Part shown: positions 18,188 to 27,900 of the stretch, piece by piece
Numbering within the stretch: the first letter of the stretch is position 1
Layout of the letters: each line of letters begins with the position of its first letter
Position numbers and translations under genes: made by a program
The notes under the pieces: model-generated
Seen by the model: only the letters and a program-made list of their open reading frames with translations
The model's database searches: none
Told to the model about the DNA's origin: nothing
Assembly: GCA_003427395.1 (NCBI GenBank)
Contig: BFEA01000284.1
Location: forward strand, 1,488,582 to 1,521,476
Direction of reading: 5' to 3'
DNA length: 32,895 bases
Source of the DNA: Chara braunii
Taxonomy: Eukaryota > Streptophyta > Charophyceae > Charales > Characeae

Positions 18188-18667
18188 GACGGCTGTTTGC
18201 GAGCGCAAAAGCATAGACCAGGTCAAGGGCCTGCTGATGTGGTACTCCCTGCTGCTGACATGGCACTGCTGTCGGCTGACGTGGCCTGCTGATGTGTCCT
18301 GGTGACATGGCCAGCTGACATGGTCTGCTGATGTGGCCTGCTGATGTGGCAACTCACCAATGCCACCGCAGGGGGTACCCGGAGACAGATAGAGAAGGTA
18401 AGACCAGAGGGGGCAACAACATAGGTGGGGAGGGGTGGGTGGGATAAGTCGCCCAGATAAGGAGCCACTAATCAAAAAAAAAAAGTTTGATCTTTGCAAA
18501 TTTTTTTTTGAGGAAATAAAAATCCCGAGTTTTGCAAGTTCATCAGGTCTCCTAACCTCTCTTGAAGTGCGAAATTATCAATGAGAAAAAAATTTCGAAC
18601 TTTCAAACTGCCAATGATTATCAGGTAGTGAAAATCATAGAACTGCGAATAAGAAAACTTCCGAAAA
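18188..18667 (-). other. Gypsy leader (5' untranslated) with short CTGATGTGG repeats
   Basis: Between gag and the primer site. 18231-18352 is an irregular array of short words such as TGCTGATGTGG, TGCTGACATGG and GGCTGACGTGG. Beyond about 18470 it becomes AT-rich with an A-run at 18475-18484. Open frames extending gag upstream through the repeat are probably not coding. Confidence 0.5.
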
Positions 18668-19267
18668 GAAATAACCATGGCTACGATCCGGACGTCCGGA
18701 CCGCCGTCCGGACGGTCTGGATTCAGTCCGGAATCCAGACGTCCGGTCTGGAAGGTCCGGATCTGGCAAATTTCGAGGAAAAAAAAAAAAGGGTCCAGGA
18801 CCCTTCCCCATTGAAGAGCCAAGCCCCCAAAATTGTTTTGGGGGTTTTTCAGGCCCGTTTATGCTTTTTTGGGGGGTCCGGACATGCTCTCTTACTATAA
18901 AATAGTAATTTATTTGACAACCCCAATTTTTTTATTATTAATAATTCATAAGAATCATTACCTTTTATTAGTTTTTAAAGTCTTTTTTTAAGCTTTTATA
19001 GTTTTTTACTTTTAACTCAAGTTTGGTTAGGAATTCTGACATGACTCTGAGGCAAAAGTGGTTTGCATTGTTATTCTGCATAACATACTTTTTTTTCAGA
19101 TTTTTTTATTTTTATTTTTTTTAATGGTCCGGACATTTCCCGACCTGTCCAGACATCCGGACCGTCCGGATCCCCCCATGTCCGGTGGTCCGGAAATTAC
19201 CGGACACAGGTCCAGATCCATGTCTGGAAATGTCCACGTCCGGGTCCGGCGTAGCCATGGAAATAAC
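18668..19267. mobile_element. hAT-like non-autonomous element with target-site duplication (family C)
   Basis: The element proper is 18676-19259 (584 bp). It begins CATGGCTACG and ends CGTAGCCATG, a perfect 10-bp terminal inverted repeat. GAAATAAC stands directly outside both ends (18668-18675 and 19260-19267), a perfect 8-bp target duplication, which is the hAT superfamily hallmark. Both subterminal regions are packed with GTCCGGAC-type words (18687-18765 and 19127-19250), as hAT transposase-binding sites often are, around an AT-rich core with A, T and G runs. There is no transposase frame, so it would depend on an autonomous relative. It sits inside the gypsy leader and is therefore younger than that insertion. 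Confidence 0.85.
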
Positions 19268-19609
19268 CCGTACTTGGACTTACTCAGATGAGAGTATTCG
19301 CAGTTTGGAAAATGGTACTGCAAGAGGGATTTCCCGTACTGCTTTGAAAAAAAAAAACGGGTTTCGGAGAAAATATATTCCAAACTTTCAAATAACGGGA
19401 AAAAAAAAAAGATATTCCGGATTTTCTAACAACGAAATTTTGAATTTTCAGAAGAAAAAACGAAAACGGAAATTTTGGATGTTGCGCTATTGCGATTTTC
19501 CACAACAGAAATAGCAAGAAAAAAAAAAATCGATCTTTGGCAGTGAGGTCAAAATTGTGATTTTGAGGGCTAATCAATCAATCAAGACTGATCAGCTATC
19601 TAGTGCGGT
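19268..19609 (-). other. Gypsy leader adjoining the primer site
   Basis: AT-rich sequence with A-runs and no gene. It continues the leader that was split by the family C element. Confidence 0.5.
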
Positions 19610-19621
19610 GTTCCGATACCA
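19610..19621 (-). other. Primer-binding site (tRNA-iMet type)
   Basis: On the minus strand TGGTATCGGAAC lies two bases inside the 5' LTR end. It matches 10 of 12 bases of the plant consensus TGGTATCAGAGC, complementary to initiator methionine tRNA, where minus-strand DNA synthesis starts. Confidence 0.8.
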
Positions 19622-19623
19622 AC

Positions 19624-20832
19624 TGTTACATGCCCAGTTGGGCGATGTACATAGTAAACCGAGGATCCACAATGTGATAAAAAGGACTGAATGGACAATG
19701 CAGTGCAAGTGAAATCTCAACAAGCAGTGTACAAAATGGTGCTTTATAGCGCAGGGAAGACTTAGATACAAGTCCTGACTAGACCGAAACTGATCTCTAT
19801 CACGTAGTGCAAGATAGCGTAGCAGAATGCTAGAAAACCAATGACTAGCCCAATCAATGTTGCAAAGCAGACCCAACATACATCATTCTCATCACAAGTT
19901 GTGAAGGGGGCCTGGTGCTATACACAGGAAGGAGGCGCCAGGTCCAGACATACACAGACAAAGAGGAGGGGATCAGACGAAGAAGAGGAAGGGGGGGATG
20001 GGAAAGTCGTCAACACCAAGTCTCGTTACGAGTCCCTAACAATCCCTCTTCAAAATGTCTGAAGTACAATGTCGAGTCCGGATCCAAATGTCACCAAGCT
20101 CTCTCTCTCTCTCTCTCTCTCCCCCCCGTAGTCTGCTGATGCAGTGAAGTCAGATAATGAGAGGGTGAGAAGGAGATGGTGGACTGAGAAGAGGAAGAAG
20201 AAGAACTCTCTCTCTCTCAGTGCCAGGTACTAACCTGTGAAGATGGCGCTGTGCTGCAGGTACCTCGAAGACGAGCTGGAGCAATGGCGCTGCAGGTAAG
20301 TCTCCCTGGACTCCGCCCAATCTCTCTCTCTCTAGTACTACTCTAGCTCCTATGGCGCCCAGCGCTGAAGACTACTGCTAATGCTGCCACTACTACTGCA
20401 GCGCTCCTCCAGAGTGCTGCTGCCGAATCCTGAAACTACCTCCTGCCTCCTGAACTGCACGTGAAGTGCCTGGGAAGTACCTATGGCGGGCCAGTCCTAT
20501 ATAGTGCTGGCCAGTCTAGGAGGCTGCTCTTGCCAATGCCGAAACGTGCCAGACCCTGGCATTGAAGCTCAACCAGGGGTTGTCTTGAAAACAGGCCCGA
20601 AATGGCCTGTGCGAAAACCCTGGTCTGGTGCCTAAGTTTCAGGGCAGGTCGATCTTACGAGGGCCTGGAAATGGCCCTCCGTTTCAGGCTGAAAACACTC
20701 AGGGCCGGAAAGGCCCTGATTTAGCCTGAAACGACTCGGCGCCTGTAGGCCCTTGTTTTGAGGCTTTTGGCCTGAAAATGTCATGGGCTTGGAAATGGCC
20801 CGTGCAGCCTGTTGCAGGCGCAGCATGTAACA
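19624..20832 (-). repeat. 5' LTR of the gypsy element (right copy)
   Basis: 1,209 bp, with ends TGTTAC and GTAACA. In minus orientation the U3 begins at 20832 and holds GGCC-arm modules (about 20580-20810). A TATA-like CTATATAG at 20504-20497 lies about 330 bp in, as expected for the core promoter. A (CT)n tract, read as GA on the transcribed strand, at about 20099-20125 then lies in the transcribed R-U5 or leader part. It is the gap-free reference for the left LTR. Confidence 0.92.
20497..20504 (-). promoter_or_regulatory. Putative LTR TATA box
   Basis: CTATATAG within the 5' LTR is conserved at 12253-12260 in the other LTR, and as TATAAGA at 32553-32559 in the inverted third LTR. Retention in three copies and the position after U3 support a TATA box. 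The start of transcription cannot be seen. Confidence 0.55.
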
Positions 20833-20837
20833 TTTGT
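20833..20837. other. Gypsy target-site duplication, right
   Basis: TTTGT, the partner of 10822-10826. Removing one copy and the element joins two parts of the same LINE in the same sense. Confidence 0.7.
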
Positions 20838-21569
20838 CTCCGGATTGTTCTGCACCCATGTTTTGACCTTCTTCCACTGGCATAGAATTTCTGCGTCGAT
20901 CATCCGTTTAGTGCCTGCCCAAACCGTCGCCCTTGGACTCTTGGTGCCCTGCAGTGTTCTGTTGTGCCCTGCAGTGTTCTGCTGTGCCCTGCAGTGTTTT
21001 GCTGCATCTCTCTTTCCAAATAGCCCAGAGTGTGACTCTGTGAATCTGTTGAACAGGATCCTTTCTGTTTTGCTAAGGTTAGAGGGTAGGTTAGTCCAGA
21101 GGAGAAGTTAGAGGGGGTGTTCTGGAAGGGGGGGATAGAAAAAGGCTGTCCATAGATCAGATGCCCTTGCCCAATATTCTGTGGCTTCTTTGCAGCTAAT
21201 CAGACACTGTATTGAGTCTTCTTGTTCGTGGTCTGAGCAGGCTTTGCAGATATCGGAGCTTATCGGATCATTCTCCCTCCTCCTAACGTGCAGCCGTTGA
21301 TTTACCTGCAGGGCCGCAAATGCGACGAGCCACTGCATGCTTCTGAGTTTGATCGGTCTTATTGTTTTGTAGTTTTTCCACGGGATCCTAGATATTTGTT
21401 CTGCGTCAGTGCCAATTAGCTTACTCCACCTGTCCCTGATTACTGGTTCCGGGTCCTTTGTTTTCAGTAGCAACTTGTAACCTCGCTTGACCGTATACTC
21501 AGAAATTGAGAGTAGGTGGTTTGCTTGTTCTGTCTCTTTGTGAGAGCCAGGCCCATTCCTGTGGGTCAA
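20838..21569 (-). pseudogene. LINE-1 copy: ORF2 zinc-finger (zf-RVT) region and C-terminal part
   Basis: The frame 21569-21108 contains KLIGTDAEQISRIPWKNYK, KLRSMQWLVAFAALQVNQRL and DICKACSDHEQEDSIQCLIS followed by C. This is the zinc-binding region after the RT domain of plant L1-type LINEs (usually C-x2-C…H-x4-C). The His is Gln here. Further left the minus strand ends QWKKVKTWVQNNPE at the gypsy border. A 20-bp unit (TGCCCTGCAGTGTTCTG…) is repeated three times at 20945-21004 and disrupts the frame. Confidence 0.8.
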
Positions 21570-21639
21570 ATTCAGATCAGAAATTGAGAGTAGGTGGTTT
21601 GCTTGTTCTGTCTCTTTGTGAGAGCCAGGCCCATTCCTG
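21500..21639. repeat. Perfect 62-bp direct repeat, period 78
   Basis: CAGAAATTGAGAGTAGGTGG… at 21500-21561 recurs exactly at 21578-21639 with 16 bases between. It duplicates a piece of the LINE coding region. It may be a recent duplication or an assembly artefact. Confidence 0.85.
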
Positions 21640-21841
21640 AATCGATGTTCCGATCTGAAAAGTCTGTTTCGGCCAGATTCCCATCACCCTCAGTTGGCAA
21701 AGTGTGAAGGCATGCAGCGTTATTGTTTGTAGACCTGAGTTGATAATGAAAGGTTCATCTGGCTTTCTCCGCTGGAGAGGAAAGGTCGTGAAGATAGTCC
21801 TTGGCCCCTGTCTTGCTTGTCGATGGGAGAATTAGTAAACC

Positions 21842-22672
21842 CTAGTCGGAGTGCTGTCCTGGATCAGGATTCCCCCATTCCCCTGATTTCCAGGTGAATT
21901 CCTCTTTGAGCAGTTCTTTCCAGCTGTTTGGAATGCTTTGTATGATCTTCTGTAAGTTCTCATCTCTGTGGTGGCAGCCTTTCAGCCGGGGTTTGAGGTC
22001 ATCTTCATCCAGCCACTTTTTCCTTCCATCATTCCATATACCCCTCTCTCCGGATCCCATTTTTGATCCATGCTCACCACCTGCTGCCCGTATGGGATAG
22101 AGACCAGGGATGGTTCCCTTCGTCTGTGACCCACGGGTTCCCGAACCACCGTTGTCTGTATTCTTCTTTTGACTTGGGTCTGGCTAGCTTGCTTGTCATG
22201 ATTTCTCTCCAGATTCGTAGCAAGGCTGTCCAGTAGGATAGGGATCCTTGCTCCTCTCGTGGAGCTTCTTCTCGTCTCACTCGCCGCCTCCTTCCTGTTT
22301 TTGGAGACCAGTCTTTGTTCATCACCCAGAATAGAACTGACATATTGAGGTGGCATGTCGTTGGTGCCAAGTTTCTAATACTGTCTACGGCCAGCTTGTT
22401 CCAGGGTAGTGATTGATTAGTCAACAATTTGATTATACATCTGGTCTGGAGAGCTTTTATTTCTTGTCTGGGGTATATTATCCCCAAGCCTCCTTGAGTC
22501 GGTCTCCTCGTGATATAATTCCATGCTACCTTTGGTCTGTAGTTCTCTCTGTTGGGGTTCCCTCACCATAAGTATGCCCTCGCCCTCCGGTTCAGGTCTT
22601 TAATTGTCTGGTCAGGTATGGTCCAGATCGAGGCAATGTACCACATCATGGAGCATATGGACGTGTTGATGG
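21842..22672 (-). pseudogene. LINE-1 copy: ORF2 thumb and connection region
   Basis: In order the minus strand reads TIPDQTIKDLNRRARAYLW, a TGA stop (22565-22563) where the family has Trp or Gly, then PTQGGLGIIYPRQEIKALQT and CIIKLLTNQSLPWNKLAVDS. After a frame change come KKWLDEDDLKPRLKGCHHR and NSWKELLKEEFTWKSGEWG. The GGLGII…QEIKAL motif matches the segment that follows the RT palm in L1-type LINEs, and a similar motif occurs in the other LINE copies here (near 29155 and 31905). It connects the RT above with the zinc finger below. Confidence 0.8.
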
Positions 22673-23283
22673 CTAATGCGCGGCCCAGCAGGGGGATGTG
22701 AAGGTCTGGCTCCATTTTCCCATTTTGTTAATTTGGCTGGTCAGTAGGTTCTGGCCATCTGAGGAGCCGCTCTGTCCTTTCGGTATTTGGATTCCCAGGT
22801 ATCTCATGGGGGATTCCGGCCTTTCCCATGTCATGTCGGCTTCAGGGCCTTGGAGCTGGGGGACGGGCTCTTCCAACAGCCGCCAGGTTACCTTCATCTC
22901 TGACTCTACCCTGAATGCTTCCATTGCTCTGACTAGTGCTGCTATGGAAGAGTTGGAAGCTCGTATTAACACTGTAAGGTCGTCAGCGAACATAAGGACT
23001 GTGGGGGATGGCATGTGATGAGGGGAGCCTACATTCATTTCCGGAAGTCTTTGAATGGACGGGTCTTTGCGCAGGAAAGAAGCTATGGCCTCCATGACAA
23101 AGAGAAAGATGGGTGGAGCTAGGGGGTCCCCTTGTCGCACCGATCTGGAAATCTGCTTTCCGGTAGTAGCCTGTTAATCTGTACGCTTCCAGTGGATTAC
23201 ATCGGAACAGGGTGAACAAGGGAAGGGGCATGCGGACATTGGGATTCAAACATTCAAAGTGTTTTGCCCTATGATCTGACGGT
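22673..23283 (-). pseudogene. LINE-1 copy: reverse transcriptase, C-terminal half
   Basis: VRQGDPLAPPIFLFVMEAI (from about 23143) and TVLMFADDLTVLIRASN (FADD at 22990-22979) are the hallmark motifs of non-LTR reverse transcriptase, which primes on nicked genomic DNA. Further upstream LFTLFRCNPLEAYRLTGYY fits the segment before RQGDP in another frame, so a frameshift lies near 23155. The N-terminal half of RT and the endonuclease are absent: homology stops somewhere between 23200 and 23290, where the opposite-strand LINE begins. Confidence 0.88.
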
Positions 23284-23664
23284 AAGCAGAAAAAGGATAG
23301 AAGATTGTCAAGGGAAGTGAAGTTGGAAGCAGAGAAGTTGGAAGCGATTGAAGCAACTACACACTCCAATCAAATCAATCCTACAATCGCGGATATCCTT
23401 TGGTCACTTAAGGCTGCAACACCATCCACAATATCCTCCTCCCCCAATTCAGATTATGAAATTCTGACAACAGAGGAGCGAGTGCAGCAACAACAGGCAA
23501 ACAGACTGATCAGCAATCCATTGTATCTAGGTGCAAATACACGTCAGGCAAGTCGGGCACACCAGATGGATGTGTGTGCAGCGGAACCAAGGAATCAAAC
23601 GGTACAAAAAACACTGAGAGCACTGTCCAAGAGCGGGGGAAGCAGCAAGATGGACAATCAGTAG
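23271..23664 (+). pseudogene. LINE-2 ORF1-like region, part 1 (unrecognised protein)
   Basis: Open frame after a TGA near 23270 up to TAG at 23662-23664. No clear ATG start is visible. It is rich in Glu, Gln, Ser and Thr, for example SREVKLEAEKLEAIEATTHS and TTEERVQQQQANRLI, and may include a short coiled coil. I recognise no domain. Its position ahead of the endonuclease is that of LINE ORF1, whose product usually binds RNA. Confidence 0.45.
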
Positions 23665-23671
23665 AGGATGG

Positions 23672-24037
23672 ATGGAAGGTAAGGGGGATGAAGAGATAGA
23701 AGGAAGAAGAGGAGGAGAGAGGGGATCCCATACTGGTACAGGGGGAGGGGGGGGAAGAGGTAGAAAAAGAGTGGGAGGATGGGGAGGAGGGGAAGGGCAC
23801 AGAGGCAATGTAGGAGGAGGGAGGCAAGGGGGGTACAGTCAAGGAGGGTACAGTCAAGGGGGATACCAGGAGGGGAGCCAAGGAGGACAAGATCAGAAGG
23901 TGGGTGAAGATGGGACACAAGGGGGTGGGATGGGACAGGGAGGACAGCAGGGAATCCCAGAGAAGATGGTCAAGGGAGGAGGAAAGGGAACAGAGTGTCC
24001 AATGATCCTCAACTTTGCCGAACGGACATCCTGCTAA
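23672..24037 (+). CDS. Gly/Arg-rich (RGG-like) low-complexity open frame in LINE-2
   Basis: A 121-codon frame from ATG with GTGGGGGRGRKRVGGWGGGE and GGYSQGGYSQGGYQEGSQGG. Gly-Arg-Tyr-Gln-rich stretches of this kind are typical of RNA-binding disordered domains, and would suit a LINE ORF1 protein. The DNA is almost pure purine on this strand, so a simple-repeat origin is equally possible. It is one frame off from the ORF1-like segments on both sides, which could be a frameshift within one former ORF. Confidence 0.35.
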   Translation: MEGKGDEEIEGRRGGERGSHTGTGGGGGRGRKRVGGWGGGEGHRGNVGGGRQGGYSQGGYSQGGYQEGSQGGQDQKVGEDGTQGGGMGQGGQQGIPEKMVKGGGKGTECPMILNFAERTSC

Positions 24038-24480
24038 CGCTCTGTCTTGGGTACAGAAGGCTAGGGGGTCATTTCAAACAAAAACTTTGGAAATTAAACA
24101 TTAGACACCCCAAACGCAGCCTCTCTCTCCAAGTCCCACTATGCAATATTCCCACAGTCAGAGCATTTTTTCTGGCAAAATTTCTTAACCCATCAGAATG
24201 CAGGGTAGTAAATGCGAGAGGTAAAAATGCAATGGTTAAAACCTACCCCACACATACGTTGGTGGAAAGAGATGCGGTCTATCAGGCGCATGCCAACAAT
24301 TGGGTCTTCCATGATGACTCGGCATATAAATCAACCAATGATAAAGTGAAATGGATAAATAAGAGCCTTGCTTGTTTCAAAGGAAGCAACGAGGCAGCAA
24401 TTGAAGACTTCCTAATTCAACCAGCCAACTCGACAATTTTCACAGTGCTGTGTCTTCATGTAACTGATAAAAAATTATAG
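23995..24480 (+). pseudogene. LINE-2 ORF1-like region, part 2 (unrecognised protein)
   Basis: A 161-codon frame, one of the longer clean frames here, with segments such as ECRVVNARGKNAMVKTYPTH, HANNWVFHDDSAYKSTNDK and KWINKSLACFKGSNEAAIED. It has ordinary globular composition. I do not recognise the fold. It may encode part of the LINE ORF1 protein or an unrelated older sequence. Confidence 0.4.
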
Positions 24481-26840
24481 AGGATTGGAAAAAATTGCCT
24501 TGTGGACATTCTGAGGTAAGAAGGATATATCCCTCAGGGGGAGAAAAGCACAGACCAAAGAATGTTCACCAACAGTGGAGATCGAAACCCATTCCTGAAC
24601 CGCAACCAGATCAATACTAGCCTGCACAACAAGGACTGGTGGAAGAAGGGAATGCAGTGCCACACCTGGAGAATGTAGTGAAAAAGACAGCAATGAAAGA
24701 AATAGTTTCGTGTGATCCTCACCTAACACTACACATGGAACAGTCTGTAGAGATACCGCCCTCTTCCTCTTGACAGACAAATCAGGAGGGAAAGCAGATG
24801 GTGCTGCATGATTCCACCCATGCTTAACTGGATTCTGCTTTAATTCCTCTCTCGATAGAAATGAAAGATAAGCCTCAGGAAAATGAGGAGCAACAAGGGC
24901 AAGTGTTGATCAGAAAGCATAGTTTCCCAAAAAAGAAAAAAGAAAAAAGGCAAATTACACACGCAAAACAGAAAGATAAAAGCAAAGCCAATCATAAGCC
25001 CAACTAACTGTAATGCCTCTCAAGATACTAGAGAAAGGCATTGCAGATACGGCTGGTATGAGATTGGAGCAGCAAAGGCACGAAGGACAGATGGAGGATA
25101 AGACTAAGAATACAGGAAGGTCACAGTCAGAAGAGGGGGAAGTGCAGGTTACCGGTCCGTTTTAGGATGCATTTGGACCAACCCCTTATGGATGTTGAAC
25201 CTTCGATCGACACATCAGAAGCTCAATCTGCCCCTTGTGTAAATGTAACAATGGAACCCCCAGATGAGGAATCTGGGTTGAATACAAATCAGATGCCAGA
25301 TGGTCTGAAATACAGCCAATTGGCGGATTGGATGTTGTCGCATTCAAAGGAGAAGTTCATATCGGAATCCATTGAGTTCTGGATGCTGCCTATATACAAT
25401 TGTTGGAAATACTAAACAGCAGCCCAAGTTTAAGAAGGGTAATACAACAGGGATTGCCAGAAGGAGCCCAATGAACTGTTGTAAGCCAGCGACTATTCCA
25501 GACAGGAAAATAAATTTTATCAAACAAGGGAGGGGGTGTCAGAGATAGCGGTGGGAATGAGGAAGTAACCGAGGGCGGTCCAAGCAGACAGGCATCGCTC
25601 ATTCTAGTTTCAGATCCTGTAACACAAACAGGTGATGAGATGTGACAGATGTCATCCAATCTTATAGTCAGTCAGACTCTTCAGCCAGCTCAAACAGATC
25701 GGGGCGATACAACAATCAAAGGGGTTCCTCCAGTCACCGACTACAAAGGAGAAGGATAGGAAAAGTCCCCTACAGAATCTGCATCCTCAGCCTTGCAAAA
25801 CAATTCTCAAGAAGGAGAGAAGGATGTAGGAAAAAGACAGAAAAACGACACTTGTTGGAAAAAGGTCAAGTAAAATGCAAATCCTAAAGGGGAATCTGGT
25901 AATCCCGAGTCAGAAAGGAGGAGGGTAAATGGGAAATTGGTCTCTTGCCCCTTTGTCAAAGTCAATATGGAGCATTGACTCTTAGGGGGTGGACTATGTA
26001 TGTAGATTACCAACATACGGGGGACAAGACTTTCAAAAGGATTTGCAAGATTACTTAACAAAGCACTATGACCCTAGTCCACAGGCAACCCTAAACTTAG
26101 AGGGGAGAAAGCACAAATGACCAAGAGGGACACATTTATCAGATTTGATGATAACAAAGAAGCACGGCTGAAGTGGTTCTCTCACATGGTTGCTTGAGAT
26201 CTCATGTTGTGAAAGGTCAAAGCTGATGCAGTTTGGTCTATAGCAGAGGTCTCATCTTTTTGGGACACTATTCTACACCAGGGTGTACTACAACCCTCAT
26301 CTGAGCTTGATACAGGGAACCGGATGAGGCTCTGAGGCACACTACACAACGTCACAAAGGGGTAGTTTGTCTATTCTAAATGGGTGCATTACTAGCACTA
26401 TATGGGAAGAACCCTTCGTGAAGTCGTGCTACACAAACTGCAGACCTGTATTTGAGATCTCTCAAGTTCAATGGACTGGCTACAGCAGATGCAGAGAAGC
26501 GACATTGCATCATGGAGCAACTTCAGTGATCTCCGTTCCGTATCCGTCTCGTTGCGGACATCTGCAACGTCCCACTTGACTACACCAAAGTGGGCAGAGG
26601 AGTGTGTGATCGCTCTTGGCCAGATTTGATATGAGTACAGGAAACTCGTCTTTTGGACTCCACTGCTCATAATAGAGCTCATAACCTAATTTAGCCGTAC
26701 CAAAAGATAAGCTCATATGCTCCAATTGGGGTTAGCCATTTGGGTTCCCCAGACTCTCAGGTAGAGGTGGTGCATTGGGAGGTGGACAACGAGTAGGGGA
26801 GATGAATATCAGCTCTGGTGATGCTAGAAATAAAGATAGT
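24481..26840 (+). other. LINE-2 interior, no confident domain
   Basis: About 2.4 kb between the ORF1-like frames and the endonuclease. Short frames (for example 25167-25415, acidic and Pro/Ser-rich) have no recognisable domain and stops occur in all frames. The first half of the endonuclease should lie near the right end of this stretch, but I could not identify its N-terminal motifs. Confidence 0.4.
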
Positions 26841-27253
26841 CTGTGTGATTAACATCTATAGTCCCAATAATCCACAAGAAAGAATTGAATTTTTCACAAT
26901 ATTTGTAGTCGCATTCCACAAGGAACACCAATCATTATGGTCGGGACTTCAACGCAACCCTAGATAGATGGTTGGACAGATGAAAGACTCCTTCTCTTTG
27001 TCCACCTTATATTGAAAAAGATGAACATATAATTCATCGGATGTGTGAGTCTGATAAACTCTTTGACTCCTCTAGACGAATCAACCCACAAGAACGTCCC
27101 TTCTCATACATTCGGAATAGTGATTCCTCCTCCCCCTTCGAATCTAGGATTGATTTATTTGAAAGGGCTCTTCAAGGAACAACCATCTTCCCTCAAAGTC
27201 CCTGGCTAGGAGCAGATCAGAAGATGTGTGCGGAACTCTCCTTCAGGAAATAA
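26841..27253 (+). pseudogene. LINE-2 endonuclease (APE-type), C-terminal half
   Basis: Motifs in order, spread over frames, are INIYSPNNPQERIEFFTIF, then GRDFNATLDRWLDR (26939-26980, the GDFN-type catalytic motif with one Gly changed to Arg), and LFDSSRRINPQERPFSYI with FESRIDLFERAL (SRID motif). These belong to the exonuclease-endonuclease-phosphatase fold that nicks target DNA for LINE integration. Frameshifts separate the motifs, so the enzyme is dead. Confidence 0.75.
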
Positions 27254-27900
27254 CTGACTGAGGAAAATGATTTTATAAGCTCAATACCTCTCTCCTTCCT
27301 TCTCCCCAATTCAAGAAATATATTCAGGATGTATATTCATGCAACTAAAGCCCCAACATGAGTCATACATAGCCTAGTTTAATAATGGTTTTGCTTTTTT
27401 ATCTAAGAAATGTCAGGAATATTATGGAGTATTTGCAAAAAATAGATATTATCAAGAGATGTATATTCATAAACAAATTTTAAAATACGAACAACAGTAT
27501 CCGTAGGATAAAAACTCGACAAAATGTCGATATCGAAAACTTAGAATACAACTATTGACCTTTGTGCAATACCTTTGGTAAGGACAGATTGTTAGGGGTA
27601 AACTCACAAAATACCAAATCAAAGACAAATGAACACTAGCTTTTACGCAATAGCCAAGGCACGAGCAAAAATAAGCAATATTAAAGTATTACTTGACCCT
27701 ATTAAACAGTCACTGGAAGAAATAGATATCCCTGCCACCTCTGTCGGGAACCTTAGAACCGCATATGATTTATTTTTTTTAAGGATATTTTCACTTCGGC
27801 TAAAAACTCTAGACATATAGAGGAGGATGATCAAATAATCAAACAGTTCATAATCCCATTGACCCAATTTTTATCCCTTGAACAAAGGACTGCCTTGGAA
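27254..27900 (+). other. LINE-2 linker between endonuclease and RT
   Basis: Decayed AT-rich sequence with only short frames (27629-27820). Its position corresponds to the spacer of L1-type ORF2. No separate gene seen. Confidence 0.45.

Larger units (their letters stand above)
10827..20832 (-). mobile_element. Ty3/gypsy LTR retrotransposon, full-length but decayed
   Basis: Two direct repeats (10827-12634 and 19624-20832) bound an interior read on the minus strand as leader, gag, protease, reverse transcriptase, RNase H, integrase and a chromodomain-like tail. The element has a primer-binding site just inside the 5' LTR, a polypurine tract just inside the 3' LTR, LTR ends TGTTAC…GTAACA and a 5-bp target duplication. 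The pol order with integrase last identifies Ty3/gypsy. Many frameshifts and stops, and about 4% difference between LTRs in the stretch I compared by eye (12,000s against 20,300s), show an old, immobile copy. It inserted into a LINE and later received a hAT-like element. Confidence 0.92.

Noticed and set aside
23510-23920. Minus-strand Ser/Pro/Leu-rich frames opposite the G-rich LINE-2 segment
   Set aside because: Shadows of a purine-rich strand; composition alone keeps them open.
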